Shown here: one piece after another, positions 43,838 to 52,844 of the stretch
How positions within the stretch are numbered: position 1 is the stretch's first letter
Layout of the letters: every line of letters starts with the position of its first letter
From: a bacterium
GTDB lineage: Bacteria; Fidelibacterota; UBA2242
DNA: 53,312 bases
Direction of reading: 5' to 3'
NCBI GenBank assembly: GCA_018824205.1
Contig: JAHJGX010000162.1
Span: forward strand, 1 to 53,312
Translations under genes and position numbers: made by a program
The notes under the pieces: model-generated
What the model saw: only the letters and a program-made list of their open reading frames with translations
Databases searched by the model: none
What the model was told of the DNA's origin: nothing

Positions 43838-45604
43838 TCATCCAAATATTGTCAACTGTTTTTCTTTTACAGGTGTCATTTCACTAATAAAATTGTCCCA
43901 CTGTGAAAGGTTTATACTTAAATCATATTTGTTATTTAAGAAAATTATTTGTTTGTCAATTTCTTGTTGTGGAATTATCGAAGCAAGTTTTAGTAAATCT
44001 AAACGCATTAATAGGTCTTTCGTAAAAACTCTCTTGGCATCAGAAAATGTAATTGATTTTAAAAATTCTTCAGTTGTTTTAGAGTTTAATAGGATAATAG
44101 CATAAACAGCGTATTCTATTCGGTCAAAACCAATAAAATAACAAGTATCATCTAACATTACAGGTTTATCGTTTTGCGGTAAAACCAAAGTAAAATGGTA
44201 TGTTTTATACAAGCCTGAAATTGCAACTTTGTATGGTTTAAATGAATAATCACCGATACCAAATATTGAAAATTGTGGTTTCCCTTTGTAAATACTTGAT
44301 TTCCTTGACTGAAAACTTGAGATATTCTTTTTCAAATAAGTATATGTTTCGGGATATAAATGCTGAATGTAGGATGTTTCTTGCCCAACTTTTGTTTGTG
44401 TAACAATAGTATGTTTTCGTGTTTTTTTTATTACTGTGTTTTTTAAATCGGAACTTTTTAAGAAACCATATACTAAATCTTCTTCAAATGTAATTTCTTC
44501 TGAAAGATTATTTACAAAATGACCGCTTACTCTTTCTAATTCCATGATAGAGGAACAATCGTGCTTTATTCCTTGTCTCCACTCAAAAGGACAAACACCA
44601 TCAATTTCTCTCGTTTCTATATAATCGGTAATATTTGAAACAAATTTTGAATTTAACCAGCCAAAATTCAGTTTATTTTCAACACTATAAAAATCAAACT
44701 CTTTGCATTTCAAACTTGGCGTTGAATTTAATTGGCAATATAGCAATGATGCTTCTACCGAAACATTAAATTCCTTTTTACTATCAATGCAATATTTTTC
44801 AATTTCACCAATGCGATACTGTTTTTCTTTTTGGTCAAAAACAATATTTTTTATAACAGAGTTTTTTACTAAAAGCGATAAGTATCCTTTATGGGTTTGA
44901 AAAGCATCTAAGAGCATTAAAGTAATATATTCGGCAATATCAAAATTACCTTTACCTGTCATTGCGTCCAAACCGTTTTGATTCTTGAAATTTGATTTTT
45001 TGGGAAGATTGGACGAATTAAGACTGCCTAATTTTGAGTTTGTTACCCAAGGAGGGTTGCCAATTACTAATAATTTTTCGGTTGGAAACTGTTTAGAAAT
45101 ATTTTTAAAATCAAAATCGAAAATGCTACAATGCGTGATTGTAATCTCAGGTTTGTGGCTATCAGGATTAGAAAGAAAAAAATCGAGAATACTAAATTTA
45201 GTTTCCCAAACATAAGGCTTGTAAATTTCGATTCCAAATACCTTCTTAATTGCTTTAAAATTTGATAATGAAGCAATAATAAAATTACCTTTTCCGCAAG
45301 TCGGCTCAATAACAATTTCTGGCGAAACATTTCTTATTGACAAATGCTTAGCAACTTTATTTGCCAAATCTTTATTTGTCTGAAAATCTCCATATTCTGC
45401 GCGGTCAGGCTCTTCTACTAAATTAACATTTGATAATGAAAGAGATTTGATAAGAGATTGAAAATCATCATCGTCAAAAAAATGATTTATGCCGAAGGCA
45501 TCAAACATTTTTTGATTTGCAATTTCAAAAGATGTTATGTTTTTTAGAAATTCGTTTAAGAATACTAAAACTTGATAAGAAATATTTGCTTCAAATATTT
45601 TCAT
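43838..45604 (-). CDS. N6-adenine DNA methyltransferase (restriction-modification)
   Basis: This 588-residue protein has EPTCGKGNF (100-108), the SAM motif, and NPPW (183-186), the catalytic motif of adenine-N6 methylases. A long C-terminal part (about 330-560) probably reads the target sequence. QTNKDLANKVAKHL before motif I is typical of type II gamma-class enzymes. It should protect host DNA from the endonuclease encoded just upstream, whose stop it overlaps as ATGA. The gene is AT-rich compared with the neighbouring MFS and GNAT genes, a sign of transfer. Confidence 0.87.
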   Translation of the reverse strand: MKIFEANISYQVLVFLNEFLKNITSFEIANQKMFDAFGINHFFDDDDFQSLIKSLSLSNVNLVEEPDRAEYGDFQTNKDLANKVAKHLSIRNVSPEIVIEPTCGKGNFIIASLSNFKAIKKVFGIEIYKPYVWETKFSILDFFLSNPDSHKPEITITHCSIFDFDFKNISKQFPTEKLLVIGNPPWVTNSKLGSLNSSNLPKKSNFKNQNGLDAMTGKGNFDIAEYITLMLLDAFQTHKGYLSLLVKNSVIKNIVFDQKEKQYRIGEIEKYCIDSKKEFNVSVEASLLYCQLNSTPSLKCKEFDFYSVENKLNFGWLNSKFVSNITDYIETREIDGVCPFEWRQGIKHDCSSIMELERVSGHFVNNLSEEITFEEDLVYGFLKSSDLKNTVIKKTRKHTIVTQTKVGQETSYIQHLYPETYTYLKKNISSFQSRKSSIYKGKPQFSIFGIGDYSFKPYKVAISGLYKTYHFTLVLPQNDKPVMLDDTCYFIGFDRIEYAVYAIILLNSKTTEEFLKSITFSDAKRVFTKDLLMRLDLLKLASIIPQQEIDKQIIFLNNKYDLSINLSQWDNFISEMTPVKEKQLTIFG

Positions 45605-46278
45605 TTCTTCGTCACCTTATCAATAACTTTACTAATTCCTTGAACTGGTTTATCAAGGGTAACAATACGTTGGTATTGTAATCGCCATTGTAATGCGTTT
45701 GAAATAGTCAAATAGCCTTGAACTGGTGGAGTTTTTAGAATTTGTTTTGCCAATTGAGTTAAAGTGATTTCATCGGCTGGAATATTTTTATCATTCAGAT
45801 AAGCGACAATATCTTCAACATTTGCTTTGTCCTTAACCATTTCACGCAAACGGTATGTAGTTGTATAATCGCCAGTTCGCTCATTTGAAATAAAAGAACA
45901 ACTAACAAAATTAAGTGTTGCTGTTTTGGTTTTTGGGTCATCAATTTTATCATAAACAAAAACGAGTAAATTATATCCAAGTCCAAAAATTTTCTGTTTA
46001 GCGTCTTTGAACGGACAAGATGATTGAGGCTGCTTAATTGATGTAACTTTTATATCTGTCAAAATATCTTCGGAAGGCAGGTCTATGCCATTAGCAGAAG
46101 AACCAATTATTGTTTTGTATTTTGAGTTTAATTGTTCTTGAAACTTATGTTCGATATGTGTCCCTACGGCTTTTCCGTCTGTAACTCCAAAAAGCGACTT
46201 ATTTTTAATTTTTGATTCTGCGATGCAAAAGGCTTTGGCTTCTGCTTTTAGTTTATCTATTGTCAGTTTTTCTTTCAT
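45601..46278 (-). CDS. Predicted type II restriction endonuclease
   Basis: This 225-residue protein has a PD-(D/E)xK-like core: GTHIEHKF, then NGIDLPSEDILTDIKVTS (quoted as GIDLP and TDIKVTS), a pattern of Asp, about ten residues, and Asp-x-Lys. A C-terminal helix region may bind DNA. It is coupled to the adenine methylase gene by an ATGA overlap, which makes a restriction enzyme the best reading. The recognition sequence is unknown. AAGGA precedes the ATG at 46278. Confidence 0.78.
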   Translation of the reverse strand: MKEKLTIDKLKAEAKAFCIAESKIKNKSLFGVTDGKAVGTHIEHKFQEQLNSKYKTIIGSSANGIDLPSEDILTDIKVTSIKQPQSSCPFKDAKQKIFGLGYNLLVFVYDKIDDPKTKTATLNFVSCSFISNERTGDYTTTYRLREMVKDKANVEDIVAYLNDKNIPADEITLTQLAKQILKTPPVQGYLTISNALQWRLQYQRIVTLDKPVQGISKVIDKVTKK

Positions 46279-46329
46279 CCTAATTCCTTGTATTTTAGTT
46301 TACAAATTTAATCATTTTTCCTGGTATTT

Positions 46330-46463
46330 GGAACGCTGTCGGTTTTCTTAGCATGAGGCATAACGGTTTCGGGCTATACGAAGTTCCGCCTTTGGCGGAA
46401 TTTGGGCGAGTGAAACGAGCCGTATAGCCCGTGTTATATGACCCGAATGAAGCGTTCCGCCCC
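46330..46463. repeat. Long imperfect palindrome 2 (attC-like)
   Basis: GGAACGCT (46330-46337) pairs with AGCGTTCC (46451-46458), and CGGGCTATACG (46370-46380) pairs with CGTATAGCCCG (46421-46431). TTCCGCC/GGCGGAA (46384-46400) makes an inner hairpin. GCATAAC (46358-46364) and GTTATAT (46433-46439) fit the R'' and R' boxes of attC sites. It lies just downstream of the 3' end of the radical SAM gene, where a cassette attC should be. Confidence 0.65.
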
Positions 46464-46473
46464 GAAGCCGCTA

Positions 46474-47361
46474 TTAAATGATCCCGTTTTTGATTCCATA
46501 TTTCTCACACAACCTTTTTAATTTTTCTTCAAGTTCTTTTTGATATTCTTTTGACGGTGCAAAAAATATTCTATACAAACTTTTGTATTTTGGCACAAGT
46601 TCAGGATAATATTTCTCCAAGAATCTATAGTAGAATGTCTTACAATCCGCAGGACCTTTACCAAACAAAGTTAATCCACCGATAAAAATAAAGTCTGCTC
46701 CATAATTTTTTATGGTTTTTATCGTCCTATCAAGTTCTTCTTCTGCGTCTGATAAAAAAGGCAATACTGGAATGTGGCATACTCCAGCAAAAAATCCCTC
46801 CTCTTTACATTTTTGCATTGTTTCTAATCTTTCTTTCGCCGTAGGCGCTCCTGGCTCAAGAATCTTTGCTAGCTTTTCATCAAAAGTTGAGATTGAAAAA
46901 GAAATAATTACTCCTCGCTTTAGTTTGGGTTTCAGATCGCTTGGCAAAATTGCATTTTTATCAATCTCTTTCAATAAATCCAAATCTCTTAAAACAAGAC
47001 TTGATTTTGTTGCTATCTCAACAGGAAATCTATATTTTAAAATTATCTCAAGTAATCTTCTTGTTAGTTTCAATTTTTCTTCAATTGGCATGTAAGGTTC
47101 TGTTGAGGAAGACAAAGCAATAATTCCATATTCTCCTTTCTTTGCCCTTCCGAAAAGTTGTTTCTCTAATAGTTCTGGGGCATTTATTTTTACTGATAAT
47201 GTATTTGCCCTGTTTTCCCCATATTTACTTCCTCTGACATAGCAATAAATACAATTGAATGAGCAACCCGAATAAGGGTTTACTGAGTAATCGTCCAAAA
47301 ACCAATTGTCTCTCTTTTTGTGCTTGTTCAAGATTGATTTTACTTGGATTTCATTGAGCAT
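46474..47361 (-). CDS. SPL-like radical SAM protein
   Basis: This 295-residue protein has the radical SAM cluster GCSFNCIYC (Cys33, Cys37, Cys40), preceded by NPYSGC and followed by YVRG, as in the family related to spore photoproduct lyase (Rv2578c-like). Other motifs are IALSSSTEPYMPIE and GVCHIPVLPFLSD. The reaction is not established for most of this family. ATG 47361 lies two bases after the upstream stop; a GTG at 47370 is also in frame. It is the third gene of an operon with two HEAT-repeat proteins. Confidence 0.87.
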   Translation of the reverse strand: MLNEIQVKSILNKHKKRDNWFLDDYSVNPYSGCSFNCIYCYVRGSKYGENRANTLSVKINAPELLEKQLFGRAKKGEYGIIALSSSTEPYMPIEEKLKLTRRLLEIILKYRFPVEIATKSSLVLRDLDLLKEIDKNAILPSDLKPKLKRGVIISFSISTFDEKLAKILEPGAPTAKERLETMQKCKEEGFFAGVCHIPVLPFLSDAEEELDRTIKTIKNYGADFIFIGGLTLFGKGPADCKTFYYRFLEKYYPELVPKYKSLYRIFFAPSKEYQKELEEKLKRLCEKYGIKNGII

Positions 47362-47362
47362 T

Positions 47363-47848
47363 TTATTCACTTAATAAAGATTTTAATTCTTCCTGTTGTC
47401 CCAAAGATAGTTTCTTCATACCATCTTTAATAATCCATTGTATATTTTTGTTCTTTGACTTTGTCCATTTTTTGCATAAATCCAAGACGAATTCCGCATT
47501 TCTCTTGCTTATTGCCCTAAAAAGAGCAGCAATAGATTCCTTAACATAGATGCTATCATCAGCCTTTAATTTATCAATTACAGGTAAAATCTTTTCTGGA
47601 TTTCTTCGTGCAACACCTCTCAAGCCCTCGCTGGCAACCCTCCTGATATTAGGATCAACGTCCCCGGCCCAGATTATCATTTCCTGAATAACCTCATCCT
47701 CTCTCTTTTTACTAATTTCCACCAAAGCAGTAGCTGCATCTTCACGCTTTTTCCAATCCTCATCCATAGCCAGTTTCCTGATTTCAGGGAGAGCATCACT
47801 TAAGGAATGAATGCCTTTTTCAATTATTCCTCTCACATCATCTATCAT
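47363..47848 (-). CDS. HEAT-repeat protein (161 residues)
   Basis: The whole protein is helical HEAT-like repeats of about 35-40 residues: DWKKREDAATALVEISKK, DVDPNIRRVASEGLRGVARR, DDSIYVKESIAALFRAISKR and KNKNIQWIIKDGMKKL. Proteins of this shape, like DNA alkylation repair AlkD relatives, often bind DNA or other proteins. Its start overlaps the stop of the preceding gene as ATGA. It is paired with a second HEAT protein and a radical SAM enzyme, which may point to repair or modification of nucleic acid. Confidence 0.8.
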   Translation of the reverse strand: MIDDVRGIIEKGIHSLSDALPEIRKLAMDEDWKKREDAATALVEISKKREDEVIQEMIIWAGDVDPNIRRVASEGLRGVARRNPEKILPVIDKLKADDSIYVKESIAALFRAISKRNAEFVLDLCKKWTKSKNKNIQWIIKDGMKKLSLGQQEELKSLLSE

Positions 47849-48360
47849 TGTTCAACTTCCTCCAGATATTTTAAGTAAATGTTCTTTACACCTTTGTTAG
47901 ACTCTATTTTCATTATTTCATTAAACTTAGTAGTAAGTTCTTTCTTAAGTTCAGGATTATTTCTTGCGATTTCAGTTAAAGCAAAGGCCGCACTCCATTT
48001 CACAACTGTGCCTTTATCATTGGTGTTTACTAAAAGCTTAGGGACAGCTTCTTCAACTTTATCTAGAAATCTTTGGGCAACATTACCGATTATCCTTGCA
48101 GTTTCCCATTTTACTCTCGGAGCTTTGTCATTGATATGTTCAATAACAAAGTCAAGGCAGTTTTTTGCAAATTCCGGATCTTCCTTGGTGACATATTCTA
48201 TTGCTTCCATACAATTTCCTTTTTCAGTATCAGATCCCCTATCAAAGCATTTGATAAGTTCTGCTACTGATTTTTTATCACTCTTTAACTTTTCAGCCAA
48301 AAGAGTAATAATTTCTTTTGGTTTCTTTTTTGAATGGAGTATTTCTTCTATTGTTGTCAT
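47845..48360 (-). CDS. HEAT-repeat protein (171 residues)
   Basis: This helical protein contains repeats such as DTEKGNCMEAIEYVTKE, APRVKWETARIIGNVAQR and GTVVKWSAAFALTEIARN. It starts with a ribosome site (GAGG) before the ATG and is the first gene of the three-gene operon. It resembles its neighbour in length and layout, suggesting duplication. A scaffold or nucleic-acid-binding role is likely, but no specific function is known. Confidence 0.8.
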   Translation of the reverse strand: MTTIEEILHSKKKPKEIITLLAEKLKSDKKSVAELIKCFDRGSDTEKGNCMEAIEYVTKEDPEFAKNCLDFVIEHINDKAPRVKWETARIIGNVAQRFLDKVEEAVPKLLVNTNDKGTVVKWSAAFALTEIARNNPELKKELTTKFNEIMKIESNKGVKNIYLKYLEEVEQ

Positions 48361-48816
48361 TTTTTACCTCAGTATTCCATACTTATTTTAACAACTTTTT
48401 ATATATTTCCCTGTGGTGAAGGGGCGGAATGTCATATAACGTGCGAATATACGCACTGCGTGATTTGTCCTGTTTGGGTATGTTTTACGCATTACGTTTA
48501 TTTCTCCTATATCACCACACCGTCATAAAAAAGTCAGCAGATACAACTTTACTTTTAGAACAGAATCTTTTCACGTTGGCGGTAAACTGATTCATTTGTT
48601 TGAATAATACGAAAGGAAAAGAGTAATGGCAATCAAAAATTATAGGGATTCAGCATCTTCGGATTGATGTGCTTCTGTCTCTCGTCGCAACTCAGTGTGT
48701 TGTGACAAAAGTAACTGGTTCAGAGCGGCCATCTGTGAAATCAACGCTGATATTTCGGGGTAGGAAATCCTATCAAAAAGAGTCGCGCGCCTATCTCCGG
48801 GACAGGCGATCCATGA
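48361..48816. other. Gene-free stretch upstream of the HEAT operon
   Basis: Apart from palindrome 3 I see no gene here. AATCAACGCTGATATT occurs at 48739-48754 and again at 48817-48832, so the start of direct-repeat copy B is itself duplicated in tandem about 78 bases apart. The words GCGCGCCTATCTCCGGGACAGGCG around 48785-48809 (given here as GCGCGCC and GACAGGCG) are more GC-rich than the island. Confidence 0.4.
48412..48519. repeat. Long imperfect palindrome 3, inverted relative to palindrome 2
   Basis: TGTGGTGA (48412-48419) pairs with TCACCACA (48512-48519). GTGCGAATATACGCAC sits at 48441-48456. GTCATATAAC (48431-48440) is the exact reverse complement of the GTTATATGAC at 46433-46442. GGGGCGGAA (48421-48429) is the reverse complement of TTCCGCCCC (46455-46463). 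The radical SAM/HEAT module is thus enclosed by inverted ends. Confidence 0.6.
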
Positions 48817-48974
48817 GATCAACGCTGATATTATGGGATTTATTAAAAATTGCCAGGTGAATATCGTGCCCTGTACGTCTAAACCGCAGACCAGCTGACA
48901 GCGGAAACCTGGAAAATAAATTTATCCTGATACCGTTTAAGTAAAAAAACAGAAGCACTATTTTAAAATTTCAT
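48817..48974 (+). repeat. Direct repeat flanking the island, copy B
   Basis: This is the partner of 43532-43688, in the same orientation, ending about 130 bases before the next gene. CCAGGT (48852-48857) pairs with ACCTGG (48906-48911) and GTCT with AGAC inside, matching copy A. The two copies differ by scattered substitutions and small indels, so they are not a fresh target duplication. Confidence 0.85.
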
Positions 48975-49101
48975 TTCACGGTTAAGTATAAAAACAACAA
49001 CGGAATTTTAGATGGTGAGGAAAATGTGTTTTATTTGGATTAAATATTTCACTTAACACCTTAATGAATTAATTTTACGTTAATAAACCAGCAGGGTAAC
49101 T

Positions 49102-52100
49102 ATGAAAAACATCATCAAACAATTATGGCTGGTTATCAGTCTTATTCTGGTAGCATCTTTTATTCTTTTAGTGTCAGACCGGGAGCAGCGGTTAGGCCAT
49201 GGGAAACAAAGCGCACAGTCATTCCCTTCTATCGCTATTATGCAGATATCATCGACGACTCTTTTGGATTCCCATGTCGCCGGCGTGCTGGACCGACTGG
49301 AGGAAAAGGGATACCGGGCAGCGGATGGAAAAAATATCCATCTTTTTAATCCCCAGGGAGATTATGCTACCGCTAATGCAATAGCCCGGGAAATTGTCAA
49401 CAGCCCCTATGATATTGTTATTACGTCCAGCACTACAGCCCTGCAGGTTTTTTCCAAAGTCAATATTTCGGTTCAAAAAACGCATGTCTTCGGCGCTGTA
49501 ACGGATCCCTACGGCGCAGGAGTGGGCATCAGTGGTCCTGAACCGGATCAGCATCCTCCCTATATTGCCGGAGTTGGCACTTTCCAACCGGTTAAAACTG
49601 CTATCAGTCTTGCTTATGAAATGAATCCCGGTCTCAAACGTCTAGGTGTTGTCTGGAATCCCGGAGAACAATGTTCGGAAGCCTGTCTGAATGAGGCCCG
49701 GGGAATCTGTAAGGAGCTTGGAATTGAACTTGTTGAAGCTGTTGCTGTCAATACATCGGAGGTTTCCGACGCAGCAAGGTCATTAATTGCTAAAAACGTG
49801 GATGCTATCTGGATCGGGGGAGATACCGTTGCCATGGCGTCTATCGGACTTATTATTAATCTGGCTAAACAGGCGGGCATTCCCGTGATTACCAATGATC
49901 CCATGGATGCGGAAAAGGGCGCCCTGTTCGGACTGGGTGCCGATTATCATACTGTAGGACAATATACTGCAGACATTGCCGTTGCTATTATGGAAGGGCA
50001 AAAAGCGTCGGCTTTCCGTATTGAAAATGTGATCCCGGAGCAACTGAACTTGAATCGAGAGGTCCTTACAAGCTTGAAAAACAGATGGAAGATGACTCCA
50101 TCCGTTCGGAAATTGTTAGCCAGGCAGGCAATCCAGCCGGCTGAAAAACAACTTGCACCTGAGCCGGGCAAAACGTACCGGGTTGGACTGAGTTATATCG
50201 TTCCTGCTCCTGTTTTTGAAATTGCCATCCGTGGATTTGAAGACGGACTGGAAGATCTGGGCTTTATTAATGGTGAAAATCTGGAGCTCATCACTCAGCA
50301 CGCCAATGGTGATATGTCCTTTTTGTCTCAATCTACCACAAATCTGATACAGCGGAATCCGGATATTCTCGTGGCTATGTCCACTCCCAGTCTGAGCAGC
50401 GCCATTGCCCATTCGGATGGTCTGAACATTGCTTTTGGAATTGTTTCCGCTCCTCTTGAAGCCGGTGCGGGGAAAAGCTTTGACGACCATCTGCCGCATG
50501 TGACAGGTATCGTCCAACTTATTCCCACAGAGGAACTCTTTGAATGGACCTTAAAATTCTTTCCAGAGGCAAAACGAATAGGTGCTCTATATAATCCTTC
50601 GGAAGCAAATTCTGCAAAAGAGATCGTCGATCTGAAAAAGATTCTGGACCGGATGGACTTAAAACTGGTGAAGGTGGCTGTTTATAATACCAGTGAAATA
50701 CCGGAAAATATCCGGGGACTTCTGGCAAAGAATGTAGATTTGGTTTTTTCCATGGCGGATAATACGGTTGCCAACGGGATGCCGGCCATGGTCAAAGCGT
50801 GTGAACAACAGCGGGTTCCCATCATTGCCGAGGATATTGCCCTTATGGGAACGGGGGCGATCATCTCCTGCGCTCCTGGTCCCTACAGTGATGGACGAGA
50901 CCTTGCCGAGCTGACGGCCCGTATTCTTCTCGGAGAATCTCCCGGAGATATTCCCATTGTTCCCGGAAAAAAGAATGAGTTGACTCTTGATCTTTTGGCT
51001 CTGAAAAAAGCCGGAATTATCGCACCGGTCGATCTATTAAAGCGAGCCGATGTCTTTTTTAATATCAGGTCGGAAACAAAAACTCCGGCTAAAATCGTAC
51101 TGGTCAATCTGATTGAAAATGCCTCGCTTCTTCAGGCGATAGACGGTGTGGAAACAGCGTTATTTGAAATGGGATTACGGGCAGGCAAAGATTTTACACT
51201 TAAGAAATACTGTGCTCAGGGGGATATGTCTCAGCTTTCCCAGATACTGGACAGAGTTCAAATGGATAAACCTGATGCACTCATTACGGTCACTACACCG
51301 GTTTTTATCGCAGCTGTAAAAAAGAATTTCGATTTTCCTCTGATCTTTACCGTTGCAAGCGACCCGGAAAAATTGGGACTTTTTAAAATAGGGCGTCCGA
51401 ATAATGTGTGCGGAATTCATGATGATCCGCCGGTGGACCAGGTTCTGGCAATGGCCAAAAAATATGATCCGGCCCTGGGTGCAGTGGGAATTATTTATGA
51501 TGCTTCCCAAATGAACGCTCTTATATCTGTAGAAAAACTCCGAAAAGCGGGCGTGAATCAGCATATAAATATTTTGGAAGCCACAGTGACTACCGTTTCT
51601 GACCTTCCCATGGCAACTCAATCCGTCATTCAGCGTGGTGCCCGGGCACTTATTATCTCTGCTGATAATCTTGCTACTACCGGTTTTCCCACCATTCACA
51701 AAGTTGCGCAGGGAGCCGGAATTCCCATCTATGTTACAAATATTGATTTGATCGAAAAAGGGGCCGCCGGCGGAGTTGGGGATAACTACTTTGACTGGGG
51801 ACGGCAATCCGGACAACTGGCCGTGAGAGTCCTGGCGGGAGTATCTCCTTCGGAACTGCCGATTATGTCTACACAGGAAAATATCCGGGTTGAACCTAAG
51901 ACCCGCTTAGCCTCCGTTACCAGGTCCGAACCTTTTAAATTGCGTATCGTTCTCTACAGTGAAACAGAATTTGCGGAACGATGTCGGGATGGTCTCATTG
52001 ATGGTATCAAACAAGCTGGTTACACAGAAGGGCGGGATTATCAGCTGACGACATACAACGCTCAGGGGGATATGTCCACACTGTCAAGCATCATGACCAC

Positions 52101-52830
52101 AGTCAAATCTGACCATGTGGATCTGCTTATGGTAGTGTCGACTCCAACGCTTCAGGCGGCTCTCCGTCAGGCCGGTGAACAGACAAAGATAGTCTTTACC
52201 GGAGTGGGAGACGGAGTGAAGGCAGGCGCCGGGAAAAGCGAAGCGGATCATTTGCCGAATGTTACGGGCATTAGCACGCGGTCCGCCTTTGACGGTATGG
52301 CGAGGATTATTAAAAAAACTCTCCCCGATGCTCGTCGAATAGGAACCCTTTTTACCCCGGGTGAAATTAATAGTGTCCTTTATAAAGACTGGTTCAAAGA
52401 AGCTCTGGAAAAAGAGGGTTTGGTACTTGTTGCCGTACCCGTCAGTTCTAGCGCCGATGTGGCGCAGTCTGCGATTGAACTTTGCAGTAAAAAAATCCAT
52501 GTTTTGGGTCAGGTAGTGGATAATCTGACCCGTCCGGGATTTGCTCTTATTGCCCGAAAGGCCGCGGAAAATAATTTGCCCGTCTATGTTTTCGACAGTG
52601 ATCAGATGAAATACGGCGGTGTTATCTGCCTGGCCAGAGATTATTACGATGCCGGACTGGAGGCGGCCGAAAAAGCCGTCCGGATCCTTAAAGGTGAAAA
52701 TCCAAAAGATATTCCTTTTAACAATACCCAATCCGAAAAACTTATTCTTAATCCGGAACTGGCAGAGAAGTACAAACTCCGGCTATCAAAAGAATTAATG
52801 GAAAAAGCGACGATATATACACCCAAATAG
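49102..52830 (+). CDS. Membrane-anchored protein with four tandem ABC substrate-binding domains
   Basis: This 1242-residue protein has one N-terminal helix (7-26) and four consecutive periplasmic-binding-like domains of the ABC_sub_bind (DUF534/TrpX) type. They begin near residues 42, 355, 659 and 943. Each repeats the same landmarks: a QGDMSxLS-type phrase (NPQGDYATA, HANGDMSFLS, CAQGDMSQLS, NAQGDMSTLS), a xTGIx loop and a VxNPxExNS-like turn. Single-domain members feed ABC importers. Four domains in one anchored chain, with no permease nearby, suggest sensing instead of transport. A STAS-domain protein follows by 14 bases. Confidence 0.87.
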   Translation: MKNIIKQLWLVISLILVASFILLVSDREQRLGHGKQSAQSFPSIAIMQISSTTLLDSHVAGVLDRLEEKGYRAADGKNIHLFNPQGDYATANAIAREIVNSPYDIVITSSTTALQVFSKVNISVQKTHVFGAVTDPYGAGVGISGPEPDQHPPYIAGVGTFQPVKTAISLAYEMNPGLKRLGVVWNPGEQCSEACLNEARGICKELGIELVEAVAVNTSEVSDAARSLIAKNVDAIWIGGDTVAMASIGLIINLAKQAGIPVITNDPMDAEKGALFGLGADYHTVGQYTADIAVAIMEGQKASAFRIENVIPEQLNLNREVLTSLKNRWKMTPSVRKLLARQAIQPAEKQLAPEPGKTYRVGLSYIVPAPVFEIAIRGFEDGLEDLGFINGENLELITQHANGDMSFLSQSTTNLIQRNPDILVAMSTPSLSSAIAHSDGLNIAFGIVSAPLEAGAGKSFDDHLPHVTGIVQLIPTEELFEWTLKFFPEAKRIGALYNPSEANSAKEIVDLKKILDRMDLKLVKVAVYNTSEIPENIRGLLAKNVDLVFSMADNTVANGMPAMVKACEQQRVPIIAEDIALMGTGAIISCAPGPYSDGRDLAELTARILLGESPGDIPIVPGKKNELTLDLLALKKAGIIAPVDLLKRADVFFNIRSETKTPAKIVLVNLIENASLLQAIDGVETALFEMGLRAGKDFTLKKYCAQGDMSQLSQILDRVQMDKPDALITVTTPVFIAAVKKNFDFPLIFTVASDPEKLGLFKIGRPNNVCGIHDDPPVDQVLAMAKKYDPALGAVGIIYDASQMNALISVEKLRKAGVNQHINILEATVTTVSDLPMATQSVIQRGARALIISADNLATTGFPTIHKVAQGAGIPIYVTNIDLIEKGAAGGVGDNYFDWGRQSGQLAVRVLAGVSPSELPIMSTQENIRVEPKTRLASVTRSEPFKLRIVLYSETEFAERCRDGLIDGIKQAGYTEGRDYQLTTYNAQGDMSTLSSIMTTVKSDHVDLLMVVSTPTLQAALRQAGEQTKIVFTGVGDGVKAGAGKSEADHLPNVTGISTRSAFDGMARIIKKTLPDARRIGTLFTPGEINSVLYKDWFKEALEKEGLVLVAVPVSSSADVAQSAIELCSKKIHVLGQVVDNLTRPGFALIARKAAENNLPVYVFDSDQMKYGGVICLARDYYDAGLEAAEKAVRILKGENPKDIPFNNTQSEKLILNPELAEKYKLRLSKELMEKATIYTPK

Positions 52831-52844
52831 TAACAGGATACACC

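Noticed and set aside
48640..48822. Minus-strand 60-residue ORF
   Set aside because: It is read through the duplicated ATCAACGCTGATATT repeat and has no ribosome site.
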